Assembly (NCBI RefSeq): GCF_019097595.1
Contig: NC_080723.1
Location: 11,578,011-11,642,010 of the forward strand
Direction: 5' to 3'
Length of the DNA: 64,000 nt
Source: Hemibagrus wyckioides
Lineage: Eukaryota; Chordata; Actinopteri; Siluriformes; Bagridae
A program made the position numbers and the translations under genes. Of the stretch, positions 13,799 through 25,741 are shown piece after piece (within the stretch, counting starts at the first letter, position 1; every line of letters starts with the position of its first letter). The notes under the pieces were generated by a model, which searched no databases, had not been told where the DNA came from, and saw only the letters and a program-made list of their open reading frames with translations.

Positions 13799-14394
13799 GT
13801 GCAGAACAAAGGGGAAGAAAAATGAGTCAGAATAACAGAATATCAGTCAGAAACGTCTGGGGACTGCAGGAAAATCCAACTGAAATATTAATGGGAAAAT
13901 GAAATATTGAGTCTGTCTTTAGTGAAAAGTTTGAGGAAGTGCACTGCCTTTAGCAGAGAAGAATATGTGCCACTTAATAATACACTACCTGCACTCCAAA
14001 GATGTTTTCCACCACTGTAAGAGCATACATGTACTGTACACTATGGAAACATATTATCTTTACAGTAACAACATTCAAGTTTATGTACAATTACATGACC
14101 AGTGCTAAACGTCTATAAAATCTGAATATTAGCACAAGTAACTTATTGTCGTTGGGGGGGAAATACAGGATAATTTCTCAAAAACAACAGCAGTGTTTTC
14201 TGTAGTAATGGCTTATTCCTGTACACCTACTTGAAAACATGGAACTTCTGTTGATGTGAGCTGGGAGTGGGAGGAAGAACAGCGTGGGTTTACAGCTAGC
14301 AATGCTTTAAATTAAACTGTGGACACAGTGCACACACATACACGCATGCTGTAACTGTCTCTTCAGATGAGAAGCTGTGCCCCACCCCCTAGCT

Positions 14395-14515
14395 TTTAGC
14401 TCACCTGGCAAATGAGCCATGCAAAATGAATTGAAGTTGACGGGTCCCTCTGCCAAGTGACAGGCCAATATAATTGAAGCTATCAATCAGGCACCCTCTC
14501 TGTATTAATGCACAC
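14395..14515. other. Possible conserved non-coding element
   Basis: A compact unique stretch with homeobox/TALE-like words (TGACAG, TAATTG, ATCAAT, TATTAATG) sits between repeats about 3.5 kb upstream of gpr22. It shows no coding frame. It resembles vertebrate conserved non-coding elements in texture only; conservation cannot be judged from one sequence. Confidence 0.2.
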
Positions 14516-14828
14516 ACAAGTCATACACACACACACACACTCCAAAAGTAATCTGATCATCAGTTACCGGTATACCCTCTTTGTCCCCTTCACCCCTGAG
14601 GAACACTATCCATCATGGAATATGAGTATTAGGTGTTTAAATATCATGTGCTCAGTAGTTCAAGCTTCATAGAGATCACAAGCAGATCTCTAGCCCACAT
14701 CACCATTAAAGCTTGGCGAAAATTGGTGAAAAACAAAAGCAGGAGTGCTTTCCCCTTGCAGGAGACAAAAGGGTTAACTCCATTATAACAAACCAATCAG
14801 GACAGAGAGTAGCACTGCAAAACCTCCG

Positions 14829-14831
<3 letters not shown>

Positions 14832-14875
<44 letters not shown>
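14832..14875. repeat. (GA)n microsatellite
   Basis: About 44 bp of GA dinucleotide. Confidence 0.95.
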
Positions 14876-14878
<3 letters not shown>

Positions 14879-15119
14879 GAGTGGGGTGAGAGTGTGCAAC
14901 AGCGTGCTGGGTTAGATGAGCCAAGCTTTCACACACACACTGACACACACCACAGCGTGAAGAGCGAAGCAGAGATAGAGAGGGCAATGTGTGTTCGTGT
15001 ATACATGTGTGTAATAGAGCAAAAACGAGACAGAAAGCAGGGATAAGAAGGACAGGACAAGAAAGTGCGAGGACTGCCTATATTTGCCTGTGTATTCTCA
15101 TTTTCTTGGCACACTTGAC

Positions 15120-15289
15120 TGGATGATGAAAGGACTATGAATGTTTAATGCTCCTCTCCAGGGCAACTCTGGAAACCTCAGGGAAATACCGTAGTGAAAA
15201 CCTCAAGCAACATATTTCCTTTTACACCACTTGGGATTTGTAAGATTCTTGTGAAACAGGTACCTGCTGGGTCTCCCTTTACATTAGAG
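15120..15289 (+). other. Possible 5' untranslated exon of gpr22
   Basis: A strong donor AGAG|GTAAGT lies at 15,289/15,290, in the same orientation as gpr22 about 2.7 kb downstream. The gpr22 coding exon has an acceptor-like CAG at about 17,966-17,968 just before its first ATG, so at least one upstream non-coding exon is expected. A second candidate donor, GGG|GTAAGT, is near 17,175. No transcript evidence is available. Confidence 0.25.
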
Positions 15290-16462
15290 GTAAGTTTGTG
15301 ACATCAACAACCTTGACTGTTAAGAAGGATGAGCATCCGCTGTCATAAACAGCCATATCTTGGAAAGTCACTTTTTTTGTTACATTGTGAACTAATATAG
15401 TGAGGTGTTATTTGAGAAAGCAGAGCTCATGAGTTTGGGTTCCCATGGATACACCAGCTCTTCTTTGAAAGATAGAGAGAAAGGGGAAAAAAGGCATAAG
15501 AGAAGTCATTTCTGTCAGTAAGCTGTTTGCATGAATCTCCTGTGCTGTTTGCTGGGTAATGTTGAGCCTCCTATAGTATACAAATATCAAGTGTTCATTA
15601 GCTTCTAATTCACACTCATAATTCTCCAATGTAGATTGCTCGTGCTCCCTATCTTTTTCTCATTGATAAGAGATGGGCTATGGTGTTTGGGGACGAACTT
15701 TACAGTTTAATGGGTCTATTATTAAAAAAAACAATAATCCAACAATTTCATTAAATGTTATATTATGAAATCCACAGAAATATGCACAGAAAAATGCACA
15801 GTGAGAGAGATTTGGGCCTCAGTTTAGGAACACATACACCTTTCCTAAAAAGGACTTGCTCAGGCTGGGAAACTGTGTGTATGTATAGTAGATGCAAGCT
15901 TCTGGTCCTTATCCTCTGCAGCTCCCTAGCTGTCCTTTCGCTTACCTTAACAGAGACCATAATCAAATCTAGAGGCAATGCACTTCCTCAGGCTGCAACA
16001 GGAGCATGTATGGGTAATGCATGACTGTTCTTTAGTCAGGGATTGGCGACAGTCTTAGTGCAGGTTGTTTTGTTCATCAAGGCTCTTCTGCTCTGTCTTC
16101 CTCTGTCAGGCATCTGGAGAAATGGAGCTGAAAGGGAAGGTGCTTTTGAGGCAATGCGTGGTTCACACAAGCACCAATCCAATACCTTGTGGAAATTTGC
16201 CAAGACAGGACCCATGGCAATAGGACTCATCACTTATCCTCTGTATAAGTTGACTGTCCATAAGGCATATGAATCCAGATTGCTCCGTGGAGCTTATACT
16301 GGAGATGGAAAATGTCATCATTTACATGAACAAGCAAAACAGTGGCATGAAATAAATAACTAAATGCACTTCAATAGAAGCGGATGGATTTATTATTTGC
16401 CCCAGCAATGACAAAATCTGGATTTATGGGCTACCATTAACAAGGGGGATGAAAGTCCCCCC

Positions 16463-16491
16463 TCCACACACACACACACACACACACACAC
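16463..16491. repeat. (CA)n microsatellite
   Basis: About 28 bp of CA dinucleotide. Confidence 0.95.
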
Positions 16492-17971
16492 TCATACATA
16501 TAACCACTCGCAAGGGCTGACCTCACCAATACTGTGACCTTGGTTTCCTTGGTGGAGGCTTATGTAAATCAACAACAGCAAATCAATAAGGACTTATCAC
16601 CGTGCTTGGTCCATAAAATCTTAATTACAGGGAATACAGTGCAGGCAACTGAAAGGCACATTGATATAGGACAGGGTCATTTGAAGCCGACGAAAAACTG
16701 GAAGCATCTGAAGCTTTAAAGACTGTTATTTTTAAACGTGAAGTGGCTGTATTAATAGATCAACACGTGAACTTTGCTCTGAATCATTCCAAACAATTCG
16801 CTGGATTTCCTTTATGGGTTTTAGTACTGTATCTAACTGCATGAAATGGGGACAGAGAGGGGTTTCTAAATGGGAGAGATATAGGACAGTTTTATCCATG
16901 ACCCACAGGGAATGTGGATACTGGCCTATTACTGTTAAACCAGAACATGGCTGTGACCCAAGAGTTGCAGTCAGTTTGATAAAAAAAATAAAGAAGTGCA
17001 AACCTATTGTGGAAACCAGGAGATGTGAATTCCCTGCTGGACTGCAAGGATTACAAAAGGTGCAAAACTCTCCTTTGAAAATGCTTGGGTGTGATGTTCG
17101 ACTTGGACTCCACCCAGACTCTTTTGGGCCAACCACACGCTGTGGATACTGAGAGAGACCGAGCTCTGGAGAGGGGTAAGTTCAATTATTATTAGGATAT
17201 TGTCATGGCATAATTGGATATCTGAAAACAACTCTAAAATCTCCAGTTCAGTTCTGCCCCTAAACTTCATTGTTTGTTTTTTTATTTTACCTTGAGCACT
17301 ATGTGGCCATCAGTGTCCATAGACAACCTTGAAGCCGCTTTATATAATACGTGCTGTCCTCACACCCAACCCCCAGCCCTTTGCCTCTGCTCTTGGTCTT
17401 CCTCTTCATAAAAATACACATTGCCAAAGACATACACAAGAAAAGAACCAGAACGCTTTGTAATAAGAAGCTATCACATGGAAACATTAGAGTTCACAAC
17501 CAAAATGCAGGCGGCTAGATTTTTATTTTTAAAAATTAAATTATGATAAGTTTGGCATTTGTGCCTGTAGCTCCTGATGTTTTTATGGTAGTTTTCCAAA
17601 AATCTCTGCTCCCGTCTGTTTCCTGTTCCCTCTTGTTTTCCTTGTATTGCATTTATCAAAAAAAAAAAAAAAAAAAAGGAGATAAAACATGTAACGTTTA
17701 ATTGCTGTGGAACATCACAGCCGAACAACAACAAACTGATATTTGCAGGGATTTCTTCATACCTCTTTCATAGATATTCATGTTCTAAGCAATAAAACAC
17801 AAAAGAAAATATAATTAATATTGCATGTATAATTATACAACAATCTCCTAATTGGTGATCACTCAAAAGCATAGTTCTGTGTGCCATATTTGATCATTTG
17901 AACAGTTAATCTCCATAATATTGTCCTGATTTTGCTTTCTAATTCTGTCCCCATTTCTTTGGAACAGGATA

Positions 17972-19291
17972 ATGCACAGGCCTATCCCTTCAACACAGGA
18001 GGAAGAAGGCACCATGAGTAACGTTACAGTCTTGGACATCACGGAGACTGTAAGCCCAGCCATGACGGCGGACGAACCTCACCCCTACCCCCTCAGCTTC
18101 CAGGTCTCCCTAACTGGCTTCCTGATGCTAGAGATAGTGCTGGGCCTGAGCAGCAACCTCACTGTGCTCGTCTTGTACTGCATGAAGTCCAACCTGGTCA
18201 ACTCTGTTAGCAACATTGTGACTATGAACCTGCATGTGCTCGATGTGCTGGTGTGTGTGTGCTGTATCCCGCTGACCATCGTTGTGCTGCTTCTCTCACT
18301 GCAAGGTGACACTGTGCTGGTCTGCTGTTTCCACGAGGCCTGCGTGTCCTTCGCTAGTGTGGCCACAGCAGCAAACGTGTTAGCCATCACACTCGATCGC
18401 TATGATATATCTGTCAAACCAGCCAATCGTGTGTTGACCATGGGCCGAGCGGTGGCTCTGTTGGGGGGTATCTGGGTGCTGTCTTTTCTTAGTTTCCTGG
18501 TGCCCTTCATTGAGGTGGGCTTCTTTGGACCAGAGCCAACCAAAGCCAACCAGACTGCTGTAGTGCATGTTAATGAGTACTACACAGAGTTAGGCCTGTA
18601 TTACCACCTGGTTGCACAGATCCCTATCTTCTGCTTCACTGCTGTGGTCATGCTGGTCACTTACTCTAAAATCCTGCAAGCGCTAAACATCCGCATCGGA
18701 ACACGCTTCCATGCCTCACAGAAGAAGAAGAAGATGCGATGGAAAAAGAACATCTCACTCATGTCGTCCTCACAACAGCAGTTGCCGGAAGTCACAGATG
18801 GCTCTCAGGGCAGCAGTGGGAACCGTAATGTGCCACTGGGCATGAGAACCTCAGTGTCTGTGATCATTGCCCTGCGGCGAGCTGTGAAACGGCACCGCGA
18901 GCGGCGGGAGAGGCAAAAGCGGGTGTTCCGCATGTCACTCCTTATCATCTCCACTTTCCTGCTGTGCTGGACCCCTATTACTGTTCTAAACAGCATCATC
19001 CTCAGCACAGGCCCCAGTGACCTCAATGTGAAGCTACGTCTGGGCCTCCTGGTCATGGCGTATGGAACAACAGTCTTCCATCCGCTCCTCTATGCTTTCA
19101 CGCGGCAGAAATTTCAAAAGGTTCTGAAAAGTAAGATGAAAAAGCGGGTGGTGTCCATCATCGAGACGGATCCGATGCCCACCAATTCAGTCATAAAGAA
19201 CTCATGGATTGATCCAAAGAGGAACAAAAAAGTAACATTTGAGGATCATGAAGCCAAACAAAAGTGTCTATCATCAGAGGATGTTGACTAA
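17972..19291 (+). CDS. gpr22: Orphan G protein-coupled receptor 22 (GPR22)
   Basis: A single-exon reading frame of 439 aa encodes a class A GPCR that matches vertebrate GPR22 closely along its length, including the hallmark segments YPLSFQVSLTGFLMLEIVLG, FHEACVSFASV and TLDRYDISVKPANR. Seven membrane segments are evident. The DRY-type motif is LDRYD at the end of TM3, and TM7 carries HPLLYAF in place of classical NPxxY, as I recall for the family. Two NxT sequons (NVT near residue 17, NLT at the TM1 start) could be glycosylated, though only the first lies outside the membrane. The third intracellular loop is long and very basic. The ATG at 17,972 follows an acceptor-like TTTGGAACAG. A second in-frame ATG at 18,014 would give 425 aa; the human protein has about 433. 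GPR22 is an orphan plasma-membrane receptor of heart and brain, reported to couple to Gi. Teleosts have two paralogues and I cannot assign a or b. Confidence 0.95.
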   Translation: MHRPIPSTQEEEGTMSNVTVLDITETVSPAMTADEPHPYPLSFQVSLTGFLMLEIVLGLSSNLTVLVLYCMKSNLVNSVSNIVTMNLHVLDVLVCVCCIPLTIVVLLLSLQGDTVLVCCFHEACVSFASVATAANVLAITLDRYDISVKPANRVLTMGRAVALLGGIWVLSFLSFLVPFIEVGFFGPEPTKANQTAVVHVNEYYTELGLYYHLVAQIPIFCFTAVVMLVTYSKILQALNIRIGTRFHASQKKKKMRWKKNISLMSSSQQQLPEVTDGSQGSSGNRNVPLGMRTSVSVIIALRRAVKRHRERRERQKRVFRMSLLIISTFLLCWTPITVLNSIILSTGPSDLNVKLRLGLLVMAYGTTVFHPLLYAFTRQKFQKVLKSKMKKRVVSIIETDPMPTNSVIKNSWIDPKRNKKVTFEDHEAKQKCLSSEDVD

Positions 19292-22200
19292 ATACCAGTA
19301 CCTGCAGGAACACCAGTACACATTGTAGCCTCAAAAACTGAACTTTAAAAAATCTTCATTATGGTCATAATGGAAAGAGACTGCCTCAAGTGTGTGCTAA
19401 AGACGGAACTGCATTAGATGTGAATATATGAATTAATATCAGTTTATTACTATTTATATGAACTTCAAATTTAGTATACTAGTATGACATTCACTGTGCT
19501 GTTGAAAACTGCATGTTTTTATAACACTGTATATATAATTCAATAATTGAGATGTGTATATGCACACATAAAACACTATATGTATAAATATTAGAATACA
19601 TAGGCACCACATACAAGTATTTGTAATAAAATAGGCAAAAGCTTCCCTCCAGGTTTCAACACAAATTAACTGCTGATCTGTCCATCAGACAGCAGCTCAC
19701 CTTTGACCCATGCTGATGTAATATCACTTTTATGACCCATCTGTTTATTATGTTGTCCTCTTCCCCCTTTGTGTTCTTCTCTTGGACTAGTAAGTCATTA
19801 TTCAGATTACAATTTAGCAAATTACTACGAACACACACTGTTAGCTGTAGCCAAAAATGCAAGCAAGCGAAGATCACTTGAGCATCAAGTAACTGGCATT
19901 ATGCCTTACACAAAGTGACTTGCGAGCAAGGGGAATGCCTGGTTTATTTCAACACTGCAGAATGTAATAGAAGACTGGAGAGTCATTCACCTTATTTTCC
20001 ACACAGACACAGACAATTTGCTCTTCTGTTCAAGGACATCGGAGTATTCAGTGCACAAACTCGTGTTTTCTTTCCAATATTGAAGGGCATCCAGGCTCAG
20101 TAAAAGAGCTTAAATTAGGATGGCCTCCACATCAATATTACAGTAAGCCATGTGGTAATGGCTTGTCCTGCATCACACAGGGGAAGATCAATGTTAAATA
20201 GGCAGTGGACGCTTAAATTTAGAGCTTTCCTTCCAGAGGCGTATAAATTATGGGAAAAATTCAATAATCAATCTCCAACAAGCAAAAGCAGGCTGCTTGT
20301 GTTTAGGATTTTTGTCTGTTTTTCATACACAGACATCCAGATGAGAACTGTTTCTCACTACTGCGGGGGGCCAGTTCCTATTTTTGAGCCCAGCTGTTTA
20401 ATGTGCTGGAGCATTGCACGTCTTAATAAAATGCCTGAGCTCCCTGTCTGATCAAGGTCACTTTTGTTTTGACAGCCAAAAATGTAATAAGGAATTCAAC
20501 CCAGCCGGCATGGCCTCTATTGACTTTCATAATGTTTGGTTTTTCAGAGCAATCAAAAAAGGTCATTAGCACAAAGTCAGCTCCACATTTCATGTTTCTA
20601 GAGCTTTAGTCTTAAATGTCAGATGCAGCTCCTGCCTTGCTCTTTTTTAGCTTAAACAGGGAAGAGAGTGAACATATTTCAGTGTGGCTGTTTCGCATGT
20701 GTAATCGCGGGCATGTGTGAAACCAAGTGAGCGAGGGAATGTGTGATGATGTGTGATTGTTCTGTGCGAGTGTGTGGGAGTGTGGGAGCGCATCTGACAG
20801 CTTTAATGGATAATAACAAAAGTGTTATACAGGTGGAGTGAAGTGGGACGCTGCCCTATTACTCTCTGCATCTCATTACGTTCGAGTCTTTCCACTATCT
20901 CTGTCTTGTCACTGTTGCAGTAGTTCACTGAATTGAATTGATTTGCCCTTTTTTTGGACTAATTAGCACGTTGCATATCGCACATCTGTATTGAATAACA
21001 CATGTTGTAACACTGATTGGTGATGTAAACATGGAGCTTGTCGAGTGGTTCAGAAGTGATGAAGCAGACTGATAAGGTTTAATCGTGTAGAATGGATGGG
21101 GAAGGAACTCTAAGCCACAGCACAGCCTTGTGGAGAAATTTTGAAAGACGCTTATGACTTGGCAGAGGTCTTCCTCTGAAATACAGGTCAGCTCCACACT
21201 CACTCCCACTCACGCCATTTAAATTGCAAATGACATGCATCTTCACAACTTCACAAGCAAAGAGACTAGAACACTGTTGACTATTTAATGAGGGTATTTC
21301 ATGTTCTTTCTTCACAGGCAATATCTTAGAGATCTCTAGAAATAACAAAATAAGCTTCAGTCCACTTTTTTTCAGATGAGCAAAAAAAGAATAATCGAGG
21401 CACAATGACTTCTCCTTCCCATGAATTCTACGTATGGTTTTAATGTCAAACACCCACTCATGGTGGGTTAGAATATATTATATGAATTGCACTAAATCAT
21501 GCTCGCGGCATGTTTATGAACTCAGTGCTTTGCATTTTCCAGTATAGCAACAAAACAGTTAGAATGAAGGCAAGGTGCACAGCTGTGTTAACCTGCTTAT
21601 AAATGCTTGTCACCTCTCTGTCGGGTTGTTTCTTCTACCATAAGATTAATGTTCATCCTGGAAATGGGTTTAACCCCCTGTGCTCACCTTCTTGTTCTGG
21701 AGACAGAGAAATCACATGTTGAAAATGTTGAAAAATTCCTACATCAAGCATCAATCTGTTTTCAAGGGATAAACTCGAATACACTAAGTTATCATCATCA
21801 GGCTTTCACATGTTATGTTGCACATAAAAGGCAGGAAATAATGAGAAAATTCCTTTTAAACCAATTGAAATGATGCTGTACCTGTTTAGTATTGTTCACA
21901 CACTTCACATACTGTAAGGCAATCTTGGAGCATGTCAGAGACTGGCCAGTATTTTGCAAATAACATTTCAATATCTCACTCTGCAGCTCTGAGCAAACTG
22001 GCTTAATCTGGTACCTCCTACAGATAGACAGATAGATACAGAGAGAGAGAGAGAGAGACAGAGAGACAGAGACAGAGAGAGAGAGAGAGATTTATAATTA
22101 TGCCATCTCCCATTAGACAGAGTAGTTGTAATTTACAATCTACGGTCAGTACGCAGTAATCCCATGCCAAGTCCCTGTCCTATTTATTAAAAATATGAGA

Positions 22201-22737
22201 TCTTAGTGACAATATCTGGAATCTAGTCAAATGTATCTGCTATTTCCTATTATAACATTAAACTAAACCAAATCCAAAAGTCCAAGGCTATTTTTGCTAC
22301 ATATTTCTACTATTATTAATCTTTACATTTTCTTATTTTATTAGCAGACCGTTTTGCTTCTTTCTAGAAATTAATGCTTAAAATGACCAAAATAGAGCAA
22401 GAAATCTTAAAGCCTACAAATAGTAAAATATGTCTAGAACAAGGCTGCATAATGTTAGATTTGGTTTCTTGTAATCTAACAATAGGAAATAATCATTTAA
22501 TCATTTTCACTAGATTCAAGATTTGCATAATGTTTTTTGCAGTGGAAATAGATTATGGGTAGATAAAATTCATTTTCAATCAGTCTTCTCAATAGGTTTA
22601 TTTTAGTGTGATTTTTTTACCACTTGATTCTGAAACAGCATAATGATATGAAAATTAAGATTTAACTTTTTTTTAAGGTTTTGGCAACATGCTAGTAAAT
22701 TTGAGCACAGAGAACATGCTCAGGCTCACTCACTCAC
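19292..22737. other. gpr22 3' UTR and AT-rich region between gpr22 and chchd3 exons
   Basis: The first few hundred bases are AT-rich and probably 3' UTR of gpr22, with AATAAA-like signals near 19,625. Positions 20,100-20,600 are unusually unique and rich in TAAT/ATTA words, resembling conserved non-coding DNA. A GA microsatellite lies at 22,039-22,090. I find no exon that continues the chchd3-like gene on the minus strand. If its last exons are further left, all of this is intron of that gene. Confidence 0.4.
22036..22090. repeat. (GA)n/(GACA)n microsatellite
   Basis: Imperfect GA and GACAGA repeat of about 55 bp. Confidence 0.9.
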
Positions 22738-25586
22738 TTGAAACGTTTCTGAGTTTCCTCCAGACCCTTTTTGAAGCTCTCTGCTGTGACTCTGGCGAGC
22801 TTTGCAGTCTGCATGAGGTAAATCAAAGGACATACCAAGAACATTCAATTCAATTCAATTCATTTTGTATAGCGCCTTTTACAATGAACATTGTCTCAAA
22901 GCAGCTTTACAAAAGAAGAGAAACGGAGAAAGGGGAGGGGAAAAATGAAAATAAAAATATTTTAAAAAAAACAAAAAAACTAAATACCTAGATATAAGAA
23001 TAAATTATTAAATTTAAATTATTAAACTATTTTAGCAAGCCTGTGGTGATGGTGACAAGGAAAAACTCCCTGGGATGATATGAGGGAGAAATCTTGAGAG
23101 ATGGGAACCCATCCTCATTTGGGTGACACTAAACAGGAGATAATGTAACTGTAACTAATTTATGTCCTTTCTACAACACCAATCAATGGCCCATGAGGAA
23201 CTATTAGGTCATTGTAGTTTCTAAGGTCATTATAGGCACTAATTCTTTGCTGTCACAAGCTGACAGATGAAATGGCAGATCTGTGATGGTGTGAAAGTCC
23301 CCAAGTGGCTCTGTCCATGGCTGTCTCCTGGTCCACACAGATCCATGTACAGCATCTGTGGGCACCACCAAGCGACAAGACTCCGACCAGGGGTAGGGTA
23401 AGAACATGGGCATGATTGTTACGATTGTTGTTTTTCATATGTTCATATTGCACAAGTTACTTACCTTCTCCTCAAGCTTGGCAATCTGTTCACTGTACAT
23501 TAAGTCCTGTTTTGCAAGGTCTCTCTCCCTCTCTTTCAGCTTCTGGATCTGTTTCAGAAACACCGACTTGTTACACAAAGAGCACAACTCTGCTGGGACT
23601 CTATATTAAGCTACCTAATTACTGGAGTCATCCTCAATAACAATATCGCTCTGGGATATGGAGCAAAAAGAACTAAGCATTGTCCCTTATCATGCACTAG
23701 TTGAATGTAAAGCTAATATTTTACATTGAGAACCTCAGTCCTGGAGAACAATTTAGAAAGAGCTGGGAGTGACAGTAATAAAGCATGCTGTATGCAGGAC
23801 CGAGCTGCACTGCACCTACCTTCCTTTCCATCCACTGAAATGCAGGAGCAGAAATAGAAGGAAGAAAAAAGGGAAAATAAAGAATAAGATAAAGATAAAG
23901 TGAAAGTAAGAAGATGAATGCATTTTAACAAAATGTGTTTGTTAACTGATATAAAACTGTGGCATCCATTAAATGCTATAACTAAAACTTCCTGTCACAA
24001 CTTTCACATAATGGTTTCTAAGCAACAATGCACTTCTTGGTTAACTCCAGTGCAAGCTTAGCATTATTTAAAGACAATTTAATGCAAATCATAACAATTC
24101 TTACTCGGTAAAGAGACTGAGTGAAAAGTGCATAGGACATAAATCGATCAGGCATAACATTATGAATAACACTGATGATCTCCTCATCATGGCACCTGTT
24201 AGTGGGTGGGATATATTAGGCAGCAAGGGAACATTTTGTCCTCAAAGTTGATGTTTTAGAAGCAGGAATAATGGGCAAGTGTAAGGATTTGAGGCCAAGG
24301 GCCAAATTGTAACAGCTAGACGACTGGATCAGAGTATCTCCAAAACTGCAGCTCTTGTGGGGTGTTCCCGGTCTGCACTGGTCGGTATCACATCAAAAGT
24401 GGTCCAAGTAAGGAACAGTGGTAAACCAGTGATGAGGTCATGGGCAAAGGCTCATTAATACATGTGGGGAGCGAAGGCTGGCCCGTGTGATCCAATCCAA
24501 CAGACGAGTTACTATTGCTCAAATTGCTGAAGAAGTTAATTCTGGTTCTGATAGAAAGGTGTCAGAATACACAGTGCATGACGAGTCAGGGCTGTTTTTG
24601 CAGCAAAAGGGCGACCAACACAATATTAGACTGGTGGTCATAATGTTATGCCTGGTCAGTGTACATTCAGTAATGGCTGAATTAAGGTGAGGGGTTGTTT
24701 TCAATCATTTATACATGTTTAGTAAGTGTTCTATTCTGGTCAGGGTCATGGTGTGACTTGATGCCAAGAACAGTGGTAATGAAGCAGGACTACACCCTAG
24801 TCAAGACAATCTCAGGAAACACCGCTGAAATGTCATGAAGTTCTTTCTATTCTTTGTCTTTTTATCTTCAGTTAAAACTTTATCCTCATCAGAGTCACTG
24901 TGGAGCCTAGCGGGGTAAGCCCAAGTGGACATGGGGAGAACATGAAACTCTGCACCTATTCATGAAATAATTTTAATGACATAAAAACGAGCATTTTTCG
25001 AGCGCAACTGAACACAATCTAACCAGATGTGAGTTACATCATAGAAATGTGCTAAAGGTGAAATTGATCAATAAGGAAACCTGTTGGTTGCTCAGATTTT
25101 ATCTGATTATAAAAAGCCATAAAGGTCAGTATGTTTCAATTTATTTTCAGGAACAAATGGGTGACATTTCCACTTGCACAGAAGAAAAGAAGTTGTCCTG
25201 TTTTACGCCCACTTTAGCTGGTGTAATTATCAGCTTACAAAGTGTTGCAGATATGGGCAATTTTTGGATCAAGTTTGTTTCATCAAGAGTTTGGTTAAAG
25301 TGATTGAAGCTTGTCTAGGGCACCAAATGTGTTCTGCATGTTGTGCATCTGCAATGATCTCAGTATATCTTACATAATACTGGCTTGCAAGCTGAATGTT
25401 CTTGCGCTCCTGAATAACAGCATCTTTTAGAGTTTGCTGAAGGGCTAGCTGTTCCTTCTCAAGGATCTTTTGAACCTCTGCCTGGACCTGCTGCTGAGCT
25501 TTGGCCTGAGCTTCTGCCTCAGCCTTAGCTTTCTCCTCCTCCAAACTGAAACGCAAACACACACGCAAACATATATACATATATAC

Positions 25587-25648
<62 letters not shown>

Positions 25649-25668
25649 TACACATATTGTATGTATGT

Positions 25669-25741
<73 letters not shown>

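Larger units (their letters stand above)
1..17971. other. Gene-poor region upstream of gpr22
   Basis: I find no supportable protein-coding gene here on either strand. Open frames are short, lack family motifs, and several only run through CT or CA microsatellites. The stretch holds a Tc1-like transposase remnant near 690-800, a 20-bp tandem repeat near 1,100, two diverged copies of a ~120-bp repeat near 2,960 and 3,990, a Tc1-like deletion derivative at 8,490-8,976, a short imperfect repeat rich in aagggttct-type motifs near 12,240-12,350, a TTAA-flanked MITE at 12,924-13,052 and several microsatellites. The missing 3' exons of the chchd3-like gene could lie here or beyond the left edge, but I could not find them. 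Confidence 0.6.
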
